From NCBI GenBank assembly GCA_964250615.1, contig CAXUGM010000040.1: a DNA stretch of 21,000 bases; one strand, written 5' to 3'. A program made the translations under genes and the position numbers. A model generated the notes under the pieces. It was not told where the DNA came from, did not search any database, and was given only the letters and a program-made list of their open reading frames with translations. Origin of the DNA: Blautia sp900556555. GTDB lineage: Bacteria > Bacillota > Clostridia > Lachnospirales > Lachnospiraceae. The stretch's first letter is position 1. Each line of letters begins with the position of its first letter. Positions 6,779 through 15,416 of this stretch are shown here, piece after piece.

Positions 6779-6993
6779 AAACTTGCAACCCGACCATTTA
6801 TATACCACATATGGGTCAGTGGTAAACTTTCTTTTTACTAATATACTAACAAGTACAAAGCGGAAAGTCAATAGAACTATCCATCAAAAATATATGTTAT
6901 TTACAAAAAATCATTCACAATCGCACTATGCCTCATAATTCACGATAATGTAAAAATACCATTGTCATCATCTTCTGAAACACATCTTTAATT

Positions 6994-7503
6994 TTATAAT
7001 ATATAACGATATGTAAGCAAATAATACATATGTCCATCTCTATTGTCTATTTTGGATTCTGATGAAACAAGCTTGAATCCCATTGCATTTGCCAATTGAT
7101 TAGATGCTTTGTTTTCTTTCCTTGTAGAATAGATAAACTCTTTTGCACCATATGTATTTCTGCAATATTCAATCAATCCCTTAACAATTTGTTTTCCATA
7201 ACCTTTTCCCGTATAATCTGGTCCCAAACATATCCCTGTTTCCTGATATACATGAGATTTCATCTTTTCCACACCTGCAAAACCAATTGCTTTTCCGCTT
7301 GATTTTTCATATACCACATATGTATCATGGTTTTTCTGAAATTCTATGGTCTTGTTCATTCTTACTTTAGCATCTTCTTCGTTTGTAGTAACATTCCAAA
7401 GCATATATCTTGCACTTTCCTCCTGTGACCAGACATGATTGTACATGTCCTTCCAATCTGAAAATTTTGCTTTATCAAGAATTAAGCTGGCCGTTTCTAT
7501 CAT
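6994..7503 (-). CDS. GNAT family N-acetyltransferase (RimJ/RimL-like)
   Basis: A 169-aa acetyltransferase starting MIETASLILDKAKFSDW. The acetyl-CoA-binding motif A is GPDYTGKGYGKQIV (residues 94-107), preceded by the beta-strand GFAGVEKMKS and followed by ENKASNQLANAMGFKLV (130-146), the usual GNAT C-terminal helix and strand. The substrate cannot be read from sequence. The ATG at 7503 is chosen because AGAGGGGAG lies just upstream; an in-frame extension to 7575 would overlap the previous gene and has no ribosome site. It starts 13 bp after the HhH-GPD-like gene and is probably co-transcribed with it. Confidence 0.88.
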   Translation of the reverse strand: MIETASLILDKAKFSDWKDMYNHVWSQEESARYMLWNVTTNEEDAKVRMNKTIEFQKNHDTYVVYEKSSGKAIGFAGVEKMKSHVYQETGICLGPDYTGKGYGKQIVKGLIEYCRNTYGAKEFIYSTRKENKASNQLANAMGFKLVSSESKIDNRDGHMYYLLTYRYIL

Positions 7504-7516
7504 TTTGTTCTCCCCT

Positions 7517-8266
7517 CTAAAAAATATCAATTTCAAATCTGCCTCTACTCCATAGCCACAGCGGCGTATGGACATCTATCGGACAAATTCCCGTACCTTC
7601 AAGCAATCTTTCCCATCTTTTTGCAAGAATTTGCTGGATATTTGATTCTAGCAATTCCTGTTCTGTTATAACTCCTAATTTACAACTTGCTTGTATCACA
7701 TGAGTATCGGGAGCAACTGTAATTTTTTCCCTATCAACAAACTCAATTTCTGCATATTTTTCAAGTACAAATAGCCAATAATTACAGATCTTATTTCCTC
7801 CCAGATATGGAAAATCTTTTTTGTTATTCTTTATAAAGTTTTTTATTTTTTCTACAGAGAAATCATTCCTGATAAATAAATTACGAATATCTCCATCTAA
7901 TCTATTTTCAATTGTTTCACATATTTTTGCCCATATAACAGGTTGCTTATTAGGCTGTAGTGCAACTTTATATTGAACAAGATATTTTTGCAAAAGTTCT
8001 TTGGACATAGAACAAACTTCTTTACTATCAAAAACACTTTTGGCATTTTTATCTGCATACATTCTATTGGCACATTCCCACAAAACATAGGAATTTCTTT
8101 GATAATTCAATGCCATAGGCAACGTAAAATACATATAATTTTGTTTGGAACTTTTTTCAAGATGAGGATTCTCATCTTCAGGCATTTTTTCGCCTCCCAA
8201 ATTCCCCTTCTTATATTCAGAAAGCAAACACCTTACTTTTTCTAAAATATGTTCTTTTGTATCCAT
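7517..8266 (-). CDS. Uncharacterised protein with HhH-GPD-like (DNA glycosylase) features
   Basis: A 249-aa protein that I do not recognise as a named family. Residues 152-168 (FPYLGGNKICNYWLFVL) resemble the helix-hairpin-helix LPGVGRKTAN of endonuclease III, which would put Lys159 at the catalytic lysine position. Residues 184-198 (VAPDTHVIQASCKLG) resemble the VDTHVxRxxxRLG segment that carries the catalytic Asp (here Asp187). The C-terminus has an unusual PIDVHTPLWLWSRGRF. There is no C-terminal Fe-S cysteine cluster. A DNA N-glycosylase or lyase role is an inference from these two motifs only. The ATG at 8266 has AAAGGAGAT 5 bp upstream. Confidence 0.6.
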   Translation of the reverse strand: MDTKEHILEKVRCLLSEYKKGNLGGEKMPEDENPHLEKSSKQNYMYFTLPMALNYQRNSYVLWECANRMYADKNAKSVFDSKEVCSMSKELLQKYLVQYKVALQPNKQPVIWAKICETIENRLDGDIRNLFIRNDFSVEKIKNFIKNNKKDFPYLGGNKICNYWLFVLEKYAEIEFVDREKITVAPDTHVIQASCKLGVITEQELLESNIQQILAKRWERLLEGTGICPIDVHTPLWLWSRGRFEIDIF

Positions 8267-8456
8267 CTTGTTATCTCCTTTATCTTCCGGCAATAATGTT
8301 CTACAAAATATTCTTCCGCCAGTTCGGTAACATCAAAATTCACGATATAATATTCCTGTTTTGCCCATTCCTTTCCATTACCTGCTTTCTAAATTGAAAA
8401 TATGTCCGAATCTTAAAATCATACTTAATTGCAAACTGATTCTCTACACTCTCAGC
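8242..8456 (-). pseudogene. Possible frameshifted coding remnant
   Basis: Between the DUF2284 pseudogene and the HhH-GPD-like gene there are two consecutive open stretches in different frames. The first reads AESVENQFAIKYDFKIRTYF (from about 8456). The second reads KEWAKQEYYIVNFDVTELAE and continues EEYFVEHYCRKIKEI, stopping at 8242 inside the next gene. The junction is near 8380. The composition looks protein-like, but there is no start codon with a ribosome site and I recognise no family. It may be the decayed C-terminus of a lost gene, or chance. Confidence 0.25.
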
Positions 8457-9001
8457 CCTGTTTTCCGAAAAACACCCCACCGAAAAAGGTTACTGTATTT
8501 TCTCCATTGTTGTACTTTATTTTGGCAGCTTTTGCAAGTTCATAGATATTAAAACCATAACCCTCTATAGAATGGTGCAGGTACTCTGGAAAACGGCAGG
8601 GAGCATCCGGATAAGTGCATTTGGTACATTTTCCGCATCCTTCATTAGAAAGCAATAAGTAGTCCAATAGAAACACTTTGAGTTTCTCATCGAAAATATC
8701 CACGCTGCCCTTAAAGGAAAACATGGCATTTTGCATCCCCTCAACATCAAACGGATTTTCTAAGTCATATTTTATAGAAAACAAGAGCATTTTCTCATAT
8801 TGCATAACTCGTTTTTTACATTCATCTATACGTACCTGTTGCCGGCGGGCAAGCCCAGGTTTTTCCATAATTTCGGCATGAATTTCCGTTACAGATTTCC
8901 CGTATTTCCGGGTAAAACAACAAGTCCCTGGTGTTAATAAAACCTGCTTGCCACATACCACTCTGTATGGCAGTTTCTTTGATTTTTTTGCAAATATCCA
9001 T
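8452..9001 (-). pseudogene. DUF2284 metal-binding protein, frameshifted
   Basis: A second DUF2284 copy, broken by one base. The first frame runs from an ATG at 9001 (GGAG upstream) through SCRNYGKTWACPPATGT and then hits a stop. The continuation IDECKKRVMQYEKMLLFS is in the next frame, from about 8829, and extends to the normal C-terminus with CGKCTKCTYPDAPCRFPE. Alignment with the intact copy (PPAVGSVEECRKRC) shows no missing residues, so an extra T at about 8830 explains the break. Everything else, including the cysteines, is preserved, so the lesion is recent, is a sequencing error, or is bypassed. Confidence 0.85.
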
Positions 9002-9047
9002 TTTACTTTCTCCGTACATTACATAAAAACATCCCAGCAAAAACAAA

Positions 9048-9737
9048 TCATAGAACACTTTCCAAATAACAAAGCAAACCTTCCTTGGTTAATGGCTCAC
9101 AATGGCTGAGTATGCAATAATCGCATTCTGTTGACCGAATCATCTGCATCAAAGATTGCAGTTTTTCCTTATCCATATATCCGCCGTTAAAGAAATCTTC
9201 ACTTGTTGCATCACCTAAAAACAACACTTTTTCTTCCGGTACATAAACACAAGTGGTATCTTCTGAATGTGGCGAAACCGTATGAAAAATTTGGGCAGTG
9301 ATACCGCCTAAATCCAAAGTCATCTTATCTGAAAAGGCTACATCTGCCAGCACAATATCTAATTTGTCTTTTCCACAATATTCTTTCCCAAAATGAACAT
9401 CTTCTTTTTTCAGAATTTCAATATAGTTAGTATCCTTTGCCTGTTCTTTCTGCTCTTTGAGGAACTCATTTGTTTTATCATTGGCAATGCTTATTCCACT
9501 GATTGCATGCATACCAAAAGTATGGTCATAATGCCAGTGTGTGATTACCGTAAAATCAGGTTTCTTAAACTGTTCTGATGCAACTGCTTCGTAAAAATCC
9601 TGAACATGAGAAGCTGAATACCCGGCATCAATGGCTAAAGACCATTTATCCCCTTTGATATAAGCTAACATAGGTCTGTCCACTTCCGGTTCATGTTCTA
9701 AATAAAATATTCTATTCGTTAATTTGTTTAAGCCCAC
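9048..9737 (-). CDS. MBL-fold metallo-hydrolase
   Basis: A 229-aa metallo-beta-lactamase superfamily protein. The metal ligands are THWHYDH (His67, His69, Asp71, His72), His157 in SPHSEDT, Asp176 in FLGDAT and His212 in LSHCEP, so a full binuclear site is present. The N-terminal strand pair (LAYIKGDKWSLAIDAGYS) is typical. The substrate is not predictable. The start is a GTG at 9737; the ribosome site upstream (GGCGGGAT) is weak, so a slightly different start is possible. It precedes the DUF2284 pseudogene by 46 bp on the same strand. Confidence 0.9.
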   Translation of the reverse strand: MGLNKLTNRIFYLEHEPEVDRPMLAYIKGDKWSLAIDAGYSASHVQDFYEAVASEQFKKPDFTVITHWHYDHTFGMHAISGISIANDKTNEFLKEQKEQAKDTNYIEILKKEDVHFGKEYCGKDKLDIVLADVAFSDKMTLDLGGITAQIFHTVSPHSEDTTCVYVPEEKVLFLGDATSEDFFNGGYMDKEKLQSLMQMIRSTECDYCILSHCEPLTKEGLLCYLESVL

Positions 9738-9781
9738 TTTTTATCCCGCCTTTTATCTTATTTCTTTTCCCCGAACCAGAC

Positions 9782-9847
9782 CTATGAAGAATGAGCAACT
9801 AATTCTTCATACTGTTCTTGGCTCAATATCTTTTTCAGTACCTCCAT
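9782..9847 (-). CDS. Possible 21-codon ORF or gene remnant after sbcC
   Basis: In the 144-bp gap after sbcC, the reading frame GGFTVYIYTQAMEVLKKILS followed by QEQYEELVAHSS is open, with an ATG at 9847 and a stop at 9782. The amphipathic composition looks like the C-terminal helix of a real protein, and the open frame extends upstream of the ATG into the end of sbcC. The GAGGAGG near 9875 is too far from the ATG. It may be a relic of a deleted gene; I cannot name a family. Confidence 0.2.
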   Translation of the reverse strand: MEVLKKILSQEQYEELVAHSS

Positions 9848-9881
9848 GGCCTGTGTATAAATATAAACAGTAAATCCTCCT

Positions 9882-12800
9882 CTACGCTTCCTCGATCCTG
9901 ATTTTACTTCCTCCCTCGCCCATTCTGGCAGGCTCCACCAGAAGTCTCACAGGAATCCGGTTCTTAATTTCTTCCACATGGGTAATGACTCCCACACTTC
10001 GTCTCTTTGTCCTGATATTTTCCAGAGATTCCATCACAACCTCCAGACAGGTTTCATCCAAAGTTCCAAATCCTTCATCCAGAAAGAACAGTTCCAGAGG
10101 TGCTGCTCCTTTCATTTGAATCTGGGATGATAAGGCCAACGCCAGGGCAAGAGATGCCATAAAGGTTTCACCACCGGATAAGGTAGAGGCTGGTCTTAAA
10201 GCACCGCCGTTTTTATAGTCCCGTATTAAAAACATACCATTTCCGTCTGTTTCCAGTCCATAACTGCTGCCGGTCATCTGACGAAGCTGCTGATCCGCTT
10301 CTCTTGACACGTATTCCAGATAATATCTGGAAACATACTCTACGAACCGTTTTCCCCGAAAGAGACCTTCCAATTCGGTGAGAAGATCCAGTTTATGATA
10401 TACCATTTCCAGTTCCTTCAGCAGTTTTTTCTTTTCCTCCCAGGATTTCTCCATTTGCTCCCGCTCTTTTTTTACTGCACCAAAAGCCTTTTGTCCTTCT
10501 TTCAGCTCCTGAAGGAATCTTTCATTTTCCTGTCCCAATACTTCTATCTGTTCTGTCTGTACACATCTTCCTCCCAGTCTGGCTGCCGCCTGTTCCACCT
10601 GGGTTTTGCTTTTTATCACAGCTTCTTCATAAGCCTTTCTTTCGTCTTTAGCGGCCTGCAAGACGGATTCATCCTGCTGATGCTCCTCAATCCAGCATCG
10701 TTCTTCTACGCCTGTTTCTTTCATCTTCTCTTCCAGATACTTTTCTTTCTTTTCTGCCTGTTCCTTGGCAGCCTGGCTTCTGGTCTTCTGTTCTGTGTAG
10801 TTCTCACGAAGTGCTGTTTCGTCTTTTTGCAAAGCTTCCCATTGGCTGATAGCCTGTTTCTTTGCTGTTTCCAGTGCAGCAAGTCTTTGTTCCAATTCTT
10901 CTTTCTTCTCCTGAATGAACTCCGTTGTACCTGCTTTTTCCTGAATCTGCTGTTTCAGTTCTAGTATTCGCTTCTTTGACTGGTCTATGAAAAGTTCACT
11001 TTTCGTTACTTCTGTCCTTAATTCTTCTATGATCTTCTTGCCCTTTTCACTGTTTTTGACCCTTGCATCAATCTGTGTCTCCAGTTGATTCTTCCGGTTC
11101 TGTATTTCTTCCTGGAATTTTAATTTTTCCTGGATATTCTGATAAAAGGCACAGAAATCTTCTGTCTGGAATTTTTGTTTCAATTCTGCCAGACGCTTTT
11201 CCGGTTCTACCGTCTCTTTTGAAATTCTTTCAAGCTCCGCCTTTGTCTCCTGTATCTGTTCCGAAAGGCTCTGTATCTTTGCCAGCAATCCGGCTTCCTG
11301 GTTTTGGAGTTCATAGAATTCTTTCTGATTCTCTTCGAAAACAAATGTTTTTTCTTCCAGCAGACCTTCCGCAGCCTTACGCTCCTTTTCTCTCGCTTCA
11401 TAAACTGCTATGGCTTCCTCATATTTCCTGCCCGGATTTTCCTCTATGAAGCCATTCTGCTGCTCTTTTAGGGAATCCAAGGTTTCCCTGAGATGTCCCA
11501 AAGATGTTTCCAGGGAGGATACCCTGGCCAAAGATTGCTGAAATTCCTGTTCCGCTTTCTGTTTTTCCTCCATCAAAGCTTCCATATCTTCCTGCTTTCC
11601 CGCTGATATCTCTTTTCTGTGATGAATACTGCCGCATACCGGGCAAGGTTCTCCCTCCTGCAATCCGGCTGCCAGCACGCCGGCCATATGTTCCAGATAA
11701 AAGCGGTCACATTCTGTCTTTTTCGCTGCCGCAGCATCTCTTTCTTCGCAGGCTGTCTCATAAGACATGTTTGTTTCTTCCAGAAACTTCTCCTGTTCCT
11801 GTATCTTTTTGAGCAATTCCTGCTCTTTTTCACAAGATTCCCGAAGCTGAAACAATGCCTCTTTTTCTTTCTCCATGTTCTTCCATGTTTCCAGCCGTTC
11901 TTTCAATGCCGCAATCTCTTGCTCTGCCTGCTGGAACATCTGCTGTTTTTCCTGCTTCTTTTTGGAGATTTCCTGCTGTTTCTGATTCCCTGTCTCCCAA
12001 TCCTTTTCTGCTCTTTTTGCCTTTTTTTGCAGATTTTGCTTTTGTTTTTCTGCCTGTTCCAGTTCCCTGGTGACTCTGTCGCCTTCTGCTGCTGCCTGTA
12101 TCATGTCTGCCGGCACAGCAATCTCCTGCAATTGTGTAAGCAGGGCTTCTCTTTGCTGCCTCTTATGTTCAATATCTGCAAGCAAGCCCTCCATTTTTTT
12201 ATTGGCATCCTGGAGCTTCTCCTGATTTTCCGCCCTTTTCTGCTCCTGTATCAGACCGTTCTTTTCTTCTTCCCTTCTCTCTTCTTCCAGTGTCATGGCC
12301 TGGTTCAAAAGCTCTATCTGCAATTGCAATTTTGGCTGTTCTTCCTGGCTTCTTTCTTCTGTTTTCTTTTTTTGAAGCTCTGCCTGTTCAAGCTGCTCCT
12401 GTCTTTCCTGCCACTTGCTATAAAAACGTTCTTTTTCCTGCTCCTGCCAAACAGCCTGTGCACTGGTTTCTCTGGCTTCCAAAAGCCAAGGAAGCAGCCC
12501 ATTGGCAACCTCTGCCTGGCGGATGTTCTGACTGAGAAGTTCCATCTCCTCTTTTCTATCTGCCAACACTTTGGCTTCCTGCAAAAGCTTCTCATATTCT
12601 TTTTGATACTCTGCCACAGCCTTTGCCTCTTCTAGCTGTGCCTGTACTGTTTTCTGCTTTTCTTCGTTTTTCTTTAATGCTTCTTGAATCTCTTGCTCCT
12701 GTTTCCTTAGTTCTGCAATCTGTTCTTCGCTGACCTGTGCATACCTGGACAAGGCTCCTTCTTTTTCCAGCTTTTGTCCATCCCACTGCTGTACTCTGTT

Positions 12801-13355
12801 TTTCACCAGAGCTGCCAGATGTTCACCGTACTGCTCCAGATGAAACAAACGCTCCAGCATTTTGTTTCTTTCCATGCCTTCCAGCTTTAAAAACTCAGAA
12901 AACTTTCCCTGTGGAAGCACTACCGTACGGAAAAAATCTTCCCTGGAAAGTCCAAGAATCTCCCTGCATGCTTCATTGACCGTTCCTACACGGTCTGCCA
13001 GAATCTTCTGCCCTGTAGCTTCCAGCTCCACCAGTTTTGCCCCGTCACTGCGGATACTCCCCTCCTTGGAACGTTTAAAGCTTCTGGATACAAGATAGCG
13101 TCTCTCCCTTTTGGTTTTCACGGAAAAGAGATATTCTACGGAAGCCTTATCTGTATTTACATTAATAAAATTGGTGCTGTTTCTGGCTGTGGTTCCATAG
13201 AGTGCCAGACTGATTCCATCCAAAATACTGCTTTTCCCGCTTCCCGTAGGACCGAAGATTCCAAACAGCCCCTGGCTGGTAAGCTGTTCAAAGTCCACCT
13301 CCTGTGTTTCCAAAAAACTATTCAATCCCTTGAGTTTCATCCAGATCGGCCGCAT
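9882..13355 (-). CDS. sbcC: DNA double-strand break repair ATPase SbcC (Rad50-like)
   Basis: A 1157-aa SMC-type ATPase, the partner of the SbcD nuclease. The complex cleaves hairpins and processes blocked DNA ends. Walker A is FGPTGSGKS (residues 34-42). Two very long Glu/Lys/Gln-rich coiled-coil arms flank a zinc hook, EGEPCPVCGSIHH, near residue 570. The ABC signature LSGGETFMASLALALALS lies near 1058 and Walker B LFFLDEGFGTLD near 1090. I place the start at ATG 13355 (MRPIWMKLKGLNSF), which has GGAGGGAG just upstream and overlaps sbcD by 38 bp. The longer in-frame extension to 13445 lies inside sbcD and has no counterpart in the family. Confidence 0.96.
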   Translation of the reverse strand: MRPIWMKLKGLNSFLETQEVDFEQLTSQGLFGIFGPTGSGKSSILDGISLALYGTTARNSTNFINVNTDKASVEYLFSVKTKRERRYLVSRSFKRSKEGSIRSDGAKLVELEATGQKILADRVGTVNEACREILGLSREDFFRTVVLPQGKFSEFLKLEGMERNKMLERLFHLEQYGEHLAALVKNRVQQWDGQKLEKEGALSRYAQVSEEQIAELRKQEQEIQEALKKNEEKQKTVQAQLEEAKAVAEYQKEYEKLLQEAKVLADRKEEMELLSQNIRQAEVANGLLPWLLEARETSAQAVWQEQEKERFYSKWQERQEQLEQAELQKKKTEERSQEEQPKLQLQIELLNQAMTLEEERREEEKNGLIQEQKRAENQEKLQDANKKMEGLLADIEHKRQQREALLTQLQEIAVPADMIQAAAEGDRVTRELEQAEKQKQNLQKKAKRAEKDWETGNQKQQEISKKKQEKQQMFQQAEQEIAALKERLETWKNMEKEKEALFQLRESCEKEQELLKKIQEQEKFLEETNMSYETACEERDAAAAKKTECDRFYLEHMAGVLAAGLQEGEPCPVCGSIHHRKEISAGKQEDMEALMEEKQKAEQEFQQSLARVSSLETSLGHLRETLDSLKEQQNGFIEENPGRKYEEAIAVYEAREKERKAAEGLLEEKTFVFEENQKEFYELQNQEAGLLAKIQSLSEQIQETKAELERISKETVEPEKRLAELKQKFQTEDFCAFYQNIQEKLKFQEEIQNRKNQLETQIDARVKNSEKGKKIIEELRTEVTKSELFIDQSKKRILELKQQIQEKAGTTEFIQEKKEELEQRLAALETAKKQAISQWEALQKDETALRENYTEQKTRSQAAKEQAEKKEKYLEEKMKETGVEERCWIEEHQQDESVLQAAKDERKAYEEAVIKSKTQVEQAAARLGGRCVQTEQIEVLGQENERFLQELKEGQKAFGAVKKEREQMEKSWEEKKKLLKELEMVYHKLDLLTELEGLFRGKRFVEYVSRYYLEYVSREADQQLRQMTGSSYGLETDGNGMFLIRDYKNGGALRPASTLSGGETFMASLALALALSSQIQMKGAAPLELFFLDEGFGTLDETCLEVVMESLENIRTKRRSVGVITHVEEIKNRIPVRLLVEPARMGEGGSKIRIEEA

Positions 13356-14559
13356 CTTCTCCCTCCTTTTGTACGATCTCTCGTAAAAGTTCCAGCACTT
13401 CCTCCTCAGGAAATACCCCTTTTTTCTCTGCATAATAATCAGCAAACAGCTCCTCGAAACTTTTCTCTGAAAACGCTCTGGCAGTCTCCTCCTCTTCTCC
13501 AGAGGAAAACAACGGAAGCACTTCCAAAATATCTTCTTGGTACTGTTTCAGTTCTTTTAGCTGTTCTTCCCGGACATAAGTATCGGTATGAATCTGCAAA
13601 TACACATAACAAGGCCTGTCCTGGTTTTCCCGGCATCTTTTTAATGCATCTTCATAATCGCTGCACACCCATTTCTCAATGGGCTTTGGATTATCGAAAT
13701 AATACTCCTGTACCTGTACTTCCATTCCAGGATGCAGCTCTGCCAGAAAACACTGCTTTGCAATCATGGCTTCCTGAAGACGGTAAGGAAGGGGAGAACC
13801 ACTGTAGCGGATTCTTCCCTGGCTTCCTGGTGCCTTCTGTGGCCTGTGTACATGTCCAAGTGCCACATACTGAGCCTCTTTTGGAAAAACATCTAAAGGC
13901 AGCAGATAACTGTTTCCAAGCATCATTGCCTGCTCTGACCCATCTTTCACGCTTCCAAGAGTAAAAACATGGCTGACCAGCACATTGATGGTATCCTCTT
14001 CATACCAGCGTGCCTTTTTTTGAAACAAAAGACGCATCTTTTCTGTATAATCTGCCGCTTTTTTCTGTTCTTCGTCCTCTTCCCTAAACAACACTTCATT
14101 CAGGCTTTTCTCGCTGGGATAAGGAACACAGACAAAGACCGCTTTTTCTCCTTTTATCGATACCGAAAATACTCCTTCCTCTAAAGACTGCACATCAAAA
14201 GCACCGTATGTTCCAGAACATACTTTGGTCCTGGCTGTCCCGTAGATCAAAATACCATGCTCCTTTACCAGAGGTGCGATGGCCTCCAAGCGGGAGGGCT
14301 GATCGTGATTTCCCGCAATGACGACCACCAATCTTTTTCCACCGTTGCTTAATTCCTTCAGTGTTTTGTAGAGAAGGCTTTCTGCACCCGCAGAAGGATG
14401 CCCGTTGTCAAACACATCCCCTGCAATGCAAACCACATCTGCCCTGGATTCCTCTGCAATCCGGACAAACTGCTCCAGCACCTTTTTTTGCTCTTCCAGA
14501 CGGCTCTTACCCTCTAAAAGCTTTCCAATATGCCAGTCTGCTGTATGTAATAATCTCAT
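13318..14559 (-). CDS. sbcD: Exonuclease subunit SbcD (Mre11-like)
   Basis: A 413-aa calcineurin-like phosphoesterase that forms the nuclease of the SbcCD complex. The metal-binding motifs are LLHTADWHIGK (Asp8, His10), IAGDVFDNGHPS (Asp48), VIAGNHDQPSR (Asn84, His85), VLVSHVFT and ALGHVHRPQ. The C-terminal part, rich in Glu, is the capping and SbcC-binding region. The ATG has AAAAGGAT about 10 bp upstream. The gene is divergent from lgt, and sbcC follows with overlapping reading frames, as is usual for this pair. Confidence 0.96.
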   Translation of the reverse strand: MRLLHTADWHIGKLLEGKSRLEEQKKVLEQFVRIAEESRADVVCIAGDVFDNGHPSAGAESLLYKTLKELSNGGKRLVVVIAGNHDQPSRLEAIAPLVKEHGILIYGTARTKVCSGTYGAFDVQSLEEGVFSVSIKGEKAVFVCVPYPSEKSLNEVLFREEDEEQKKAADYTEKMRLLFQKKARWYEEDTINVLVSHVFTLGSVKDGSEQAMMLGNSYLLPLDVFPKEAQYVALGHVHRPQKAPGSQGRIRYSGSPLPYRLQEAMIAKQCFLAELHPGMEVQVQEYYFDNPKPIEKWVCSDYEDALKRCRENQDRPCYVYLQIHTDTYVREEQLKELKQYQEDILEVLPLFSSGEEEETARAFSEKSFEELFADYYAEKKGVFPEEEVLELLREIVQKEGEDAADLDETQGIE

Positions 14560-14595
14560 AATTCTTAAATCCTTTTCAAAAATAGTATTACTTTC

Positions 14596-14604
14596 ATTTT
14601 AACA
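14596..14604 (-). promoter_or_regulatory. Possible extended -10 promoter of sbcDC
   Basis: On the minus strand TGTTAAAAT (14596-14604) fits an extended -10 element (TGnTANAAT) 37 bp upstream of the sbcD ATG. No good -35 box is present. It abuts the divergent lgt promoter, so the two could compete for polymerase. Confidence 0.35.
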
Positions 14605-14605
14605 C

Positions 14606-14633
14606 TTGTAGTTCCTGAAAAAAAGGCTATAAT
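14606..14633 (+). promoter_or_regulatory. Promoter of the lgt-PLD unit
   Basis: A consensus TATAAT at 14628-14633 is preceded after 16 bp by TTGTAG (14606-14611), 37 bp upstream of the lgt start codon. The -10 box is perfect; the -35 box matches at only three positions. Confidence 0.5.
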
Positions 14634-14669
14634 GTTTTTTTATAGAATATAAGAAAGTGAGCTAGATGT

Positions 14670-15416
14670 ATGAAAAATGAATTATTTTCAATAGGACCGT
14701 TTACCATCCACGGGTATGGTCTTATGATTGCACTTGGTATCCTGGCATGTATTGCCATGGGTATGTACCGTGCCAGAAAGAGAAACATGAGTGATGAAGC
14801 GGTACTGGATATTGCCATCTTTGGTGTACTCTTTGGATTTCTCGGTGCCAAACTCTTATATGTCATTGTAGAATTTCCACGTTTTCTGGAGAACCCCATG
14901 AGTGTCCTGGGTTCAGAAGGATTTGTGGTGTACGGCGGCATTATCACCGGGGTTATCACTGCTGTCTTATACTGCAAAAGAAAACACCTTTCCTTCCTGG
15001 AATACTTTGATCTGCTGATGCCTTCTGTTGCACTGGCACAGGGCTTTGGCCGGATTGGATGTTTCATGGCAGGATGCTGCTATGGAAGAGAGACGGATGC
15101 TTTCTGGGGTGTAACCTTCCCGGAAGGAAGCCTGGCACCTTCTGGCGTCAAACTGATTCCTACCCAGCTTCTCTCCAGTGCAGGTGATTTTCTCATTATG
15201 TTTGTTTTGCTGCTTTACAGCAAGCACAGCAAAAAAACAGGAAATGTGGGCTTTCTCTATATGCTGCTCTATGGAATCGGACGTTTTCTCATCGAATTTC
15301 TCCGCTCCGATGACAGAGGAACCGTGGGCGTGCTTTCCACCTCCCAGTTTATATCCATAGGAATCATCCTGCTAGCATTATTCCTGTTATTTAGAAAAAA
15401 GAGGACCTGCCTATGA
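14670..15416 (+). CDS. lgt: Prolipoprotein diacylglyceryl transferase
   Basis: A 248-aa polytopic membrane enzyme that transfers diacylglycerol from phosphatidylglycerol to the lipobox cysteine of prolipoproteins. Visible features are IHGYGLMIALGI near the N-terminus (His14, Tyr16), GFVVYGGIITGV (84-95), the Lgt signature QGFGRIGCFMAGCCYG (124-139), and LIPTQLLSSAGD. The hydrophobic segments fit about seven membrane spans. The C-terminus is basic (LFRKKRTCL). The ribosome site before ATG 14670 is weak (GTGAG). It overlaps the next gene by an ATGA junction, so the two are translationally coupled. Confidence 0.95.
   Translation: MKNELFSIGPFTIHGYGLMIALGILACIAMGMYRARKRNMSDEAVLDIAIFGVLFGFLGAKLLYVIVEFPRFLENPMSVLGSEGFVVYGGIITGVITAVLYCKRKHLSFLEYFDLLMPSVALAQGFGRIGCFMAGCCYGRETDAFWGVTFPEGSLAPSGVKLIPTQLLSSAGDFLIMFVLLLYSKHSKKTGNVGFLYMLLYGIGRFLIEFLRSDDRGTVGVLSTSQFISIGIILLALFLLFRKKRTCL

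Larger units (their letters stand above)
6295..6993. other. 700-bp intergenic region without a convincing gene
   Basis: This AT-rich stretch holds the 52-bp repeat array (6411-6715), a minus-strand terminator hairpin (6749-6778) and about 200 bp upstream of the latter in which I find no gene. Short reading frames on both strands here have no ribosome binding sites and run through the repeats and the hairpin. On the minus strand the stretch just before the hairpin has short complementary segments (ACCAC at 6804-6808 with GTGGT at 6819-6823), which may mean that the terminator is part of a somewhat larger folded RNA 3' end. Confidence 0.6.

Noticed and set aside
6582..6938. 118-codon plus-strand ORF across the repeat array and hairpin
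   Set aside because: It crosses the tandem repeats and the terminator stem, has no ribosome site and shows no recognisable protein pattern.
10395..12635. Long plus-strand open frames rich in Phe, Leu and Cys (for example 10395-10964 and 11619-12635)
   Set aside because: They are the antisense of the Glu/Lys/Gln-rich coiled-coil of sbcC; such codons read as Phe/Leu/Ser on the other strand. They have no ribosome sites or family features.
13356..13445. 30-residue N-terminal extension of SbcC
   Set aside because: It is shadow reading of the sbcD 3' end. The ATG at 13355 has a strong ribosome site and gives the family's normal N-terminus.
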